From positions 372,001 through 436,000 of the forward strand of contig CAVXSP010000001.1 in assembly GCA_963764505.1 (NCBI GenBank): a stretch of 64,000 nucleotides of DNA. The letters are read 5' to 3'. Made by a program: the position numbers and the translations under genes. Of the stretch, positions 62,155-64,000 are shown piece after piece. How positions within the stretch are numbered: the first letter of the stretch is position 1; each line of letters starts with the position of its first letter. The notes below the pieces were generated by a model, which had not been told where the DNA came from, ran no database searches, and saw only the letters and a program-made list of their open reading frames with translations. This stretch comes from CAVXSP01 sp963764505 (lineage in GTDB: Bacteria > Acidobacteriota > Vicinamibacteria > Vicinamibacterales > SCN-69-37).

Positions 62155-62304
62155 GGGACGTTCCTCCTGACGGCGCGAGAGCCGGCCGCGTATTCTACTC
62201 CCGGTTCTCTCACGGGCAACCAGCCTGCCCGTCCGGCGACATCGGACCGTGAGGCGTGGATCTTCGGAGATCGATCCTCCGGAGAGTGGACCTCCGGCTC
62301 TGAA

Positions 62305-62320
62305 GCTGCAATACTGCAGC
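62305..62320. promoter_or_regulatory. Dyad GCTGCA-ATAC-TGCAGC overlapping a putative -10
   Basis: A perfect 6-bp dyad with a 4-base centre overlaps AATACT (62310-62315), a plausible -10 for the amidase gene 32 bp further downstream. It could be an operator, but no regulator gene is adjacent. Confidence 0.3.
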
Positions 62321-62351
62321 GCTTCAACAGAACCGACCATCGGAGGCCGAC

Positions 62352-64000
62352 ATGATCCGACTGTGCTGTGTACTCCTCTGCACCGCGCTGGTCGGCTGCT
62401 CGGCGCCGCCGGCGTCGCACCAGGCGGCGGCGGGCACCGCCTCGAGCGCCTCCGACCCTCGGCCTGCGGGGCTGCTCGCGAAATCCCTTCCCGAGATTGC
62501 CGCAGCCCTCGAATCCGGCGAGACCACGTCCGAGGCCCTCGTGAAGGCGTACCTCGATCGCATCGAGCGCGTCGACCGCTCGGGCCCGACGCTGCAGAGC
62601 GTGCTCACGCTCAACCCGAACGCGATCGATGCGGCTCGCGCCTCCGACGCGCGGCGCGCGGCAGGACGCGCGCTCGGCCACCTCGACGGCGTCCCCCTCC
62701 TCCTGAAGGACAACATCGAGTCGATCGACCCGATGCCGACGACGGCGGGCGCGCTGGCCTTGAAGGACAACGTGACCGGGCGCGACGCGCCCCTCGTGGC
62801 CGGACTCCGGGAGTCGGGCGCGGTGATCCTCGGCAAGACCAACCTGAGTCAGTGGGCGAACTTCCGTTCGAACGGATCGCTGAGCGGCTGGTCTGCGCTC
62901 GGCGGTCAGGTGAGGAATCCGCACATGCTCGACCGGAATCCCTGCGGGTCGAGTTCCGGCTCCGCTGCGGCCGTCGCCGCGTCGCTGGCTGCGGGCGCGG
63001 TCGGCACCGAGACGAACGGTTCAATCATCTGCCCCTCTAACGCCAACGGCATCGTCGGGTTCAAGCCGACCGTCGGACTCGTGTCGCAGCAGTACATCGT
63101 GCCGATCTCGCCGTCGCAGGACACGGCCGGACCCATGACGAAATCGGTCACCGGCGCCGCGATGATGCTGCAGGCGATGGCGACGGGCCCGAAGAAGGCC
63201 GACTACGTCAGGGTGCTCGATCGGGATGCGCTCCGAGGCGTGCGTGTCGGCGTCGCGCGATTCGCGCAGGGGTCGAACCCGGCGCTCCTCGCCGTCTTCG
63301 ACGCCGCACTCGCGCGTGTGAAGGCAGCCGGCGCCGTCCTCGTCGAGATCGAGGAGTTCGCCCCCGATCCGGCCGGCCAGGCCGCAGAGGGACCGCTGTT
63401 GCGCTACGAATTCAAGGACGCGCTCAATCACTACCTCGGGGACGCGGCGCCCGCGGTCGAGACGCGCGACCTCGACAGCCTGATTGCCTTCAACAAGGCT
63501 CACGCCGAGATCGAGCTGGCGCTGTTCGGCCAGGACATCTTCGAGGAGGCCGCCAGACTGGGTGGCCTCGACGACCCCAAGTACCTCGAGGCGCGCGAGG
63601 CCGCGCAAAGAGCCAGCCGGAAGAAGGGGATCGACAGACTGCTCGCCGAGAACCGCGTCGCCCTGCTCGTGGCGCCTTCGGGGCCGATGGCGCCGCGGAT
63701 CGACGCGGTCAACGGCGACGTCTGGCCTCCGCGGGCCGGCATCGGATCGATGGCGGCGATCGCGGGCTATCCGCATCTGACCGTCCCGATGGGCGCGGTG
63801 CGCGGCGTGCCGGTCGGCCTCTCCTTCGTCGGCGCGCGAGACGACGACCCGAAGATCCTGGCGTACGGCTATGCGTACGAGCAGCGCTCCCATGCGCGCG
63901 TGGAGCCGGCCTACCTTTCGAACGCCGAAGCGATTCCCGCGATTGCCGCCGCGATGAGGCGGCGGCATGGGGAGGCGGCCCCTACGGCGCCGCGCGCGGA
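62352..64000 (+). CDS. Amidase-signature family lipoprotein, 3' end outside the window
   Basis: The frame is open from ATG 62352 (GGAGG just upstream) to the window edge, 549 codons, almost a full amidase. A lipoprotein signal is visible (LCTALVGCSAPP, with the lipobox Cys after Gly). The amidase-signature triad is present: Lys in GVPLLLKDNIES, cis-Ser and nucleophile Ser in NPCGSSSGSAAAVAASLAAG, with GTETNGSI following. VGFKPTVGLVS and QDTAGPMTKSV are the usual next blocks. Hydrolyses an unknown amide at the envelope. The stop codon is not in the window. Confidence 0.9.
   Translation, partial: MIRLCCVLLCTALVGCSAPPASHQAAAGTASSASDPRPAGLLAKSLPEIAAALESGETTSEALVKAYLDRIERVDRSGPTLQSVLTLNPNAIDAARASDARRAAGRALGHLDGVPLLLKDNIESIDPMPTTAGALALKDNVTGRDAPLVAGLRESGAVILGKTNLSQWANFRSNGSLSGWSALGGQVRNPHMLDRNPCGSSSGSAAAVAASLAAGAVGTETNGSIICPSNANGIVGFKPTVGLVSQQYIVPISPSQDTAGPMTKSVTGAAMMLQAMATGPKKADYVRVLDRDALRGVRVGVARFAQGSNPALLAVFDAALARVKAAGAVLVEIEEFAPDPAGQAAEGPLLRYEFKDALNHYLGDAAPAVETRDLDSLIAFNKAHAEIELALFGQDIFEEAARLGGLDDPKYLEAREAAQRASRKKGIDRLLAENRVALLVAPSGPMAPRIDAVNGDVWPPRAGIGSMAAIAGYPHLTVPMGAVRGVPVGLSFVGARDDDPKILAYGYAYEQRSHARVEPAYLSNAEAIPAIAAAMRRRHGEAAPTAPRA

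Noticed and set aside
60061..62355. About 764-codon plus-strand frame antisense to the quinohemoprotein gene
   Set aside because: Same codon-bias artefact; the opposite strand shows PQQ blades and a heme motif.

Overview
The window is high-GC DNA (mostly about 65-70% G+C) packed with genes on both strands. The gene content points to a soil-type Acidobacteriota, most likely class Vicinamibacteria. Indicators are two ADOP-type FtsX/MacB permeases, a Ser/Thr kinase with TPRs next to a TIGR02999-type ECF sigma factor, a DUF1080 plus FG-GAP protein, PQQ dehydrogenases, and several Tat-exported TIM-barrel sugar isomerase-like proteins. This is inference from family content; no rRNA or tRNA gene was seen.

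Layout. 1-6.0 kb: truncated di-heme peroxidase, a GH13 trehalose-synthase-like enzyme, then an overlapping three-gene run (secreted protein, M28 peptidase, nitrilase). 6-10 kb: F420-type NADP oxidoreductase, a small helical protein, a frameshifted TIM-barrel isomerase, a VOC protein and an orphan MlaF-like ATPase. 10-20 kb: a signalling block with a membrane Ser/Thr kinase translationally coupled to an NTT-like transporter with HEAT-type repeats, a kinase-TPR protein, an ECF sigma factor and an ADOP permease, closed by two palindromic repeat elements. 20-35.5 kb: cytochrome c, another isomerase-like protein, sulfotransferase, PPC-domain protein, LLM oxidoreductase, second ADOP permease, beta-helix protein, esterase, DUF1080/FG-GAP protein and D-aminoacylase. 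36.1-37.9 kb: an AT-richer accessory island with a two-gene cassette of unknown function (one partner has a HEPN-like R-x4-H motif), an IS110 transposase remnant and the second copy of a 115-bp inverted-repeat element. 38-47 kb: CYTH protein, type-B carboxylesterase, truncated hemoglobin, M20 peptidase, RND adaptor, isomerase and PQQ dehydrogenase. 47.1-47.7 kb: a GxxExxY nuclease-like gene bracketed by 28-bp direct repeats. 47.8-57.4 kb: a probable catabolic locus with isomerase and transaldolase on the minus strand and Tm-1-like protein, GntR/FCD regulator, SDR, HPr-kinase-like protein and a three-subunit molybdenum hydroxylase on the plus strand. 57.4-64 kb: matrixin-type protease, DUF4139-like protein, PQQ dehydrogenase with a cytochrome c module, and an amidase running off the end.

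Much of the content is periplasmic or outer-surface catabolism: quinoprotein dehydrogenases and c-type cytochromes feeding electrons to the respiratory chain, exported esterases, peptidases and sugar-modifying enzymes, and acidobacterial transport permeases. The molybdenum hydroxylase locus looks like one regulated unit, with a FadR-like site (CTGGTCAGACC) just upstream of the SDR gene.

A striking technical or biological oddity is that eight coding units (seven genes and the IS110 remnant) are each broken by what looks like exactly one extra base; in-window paralogues help place two of the breaks. I annotate each as one gene with a frameshift. Residual insertion errors in the assembly are the simplest explanation, but the uniform sign and the fact that four of the sites lie on GTAC are worth checking.
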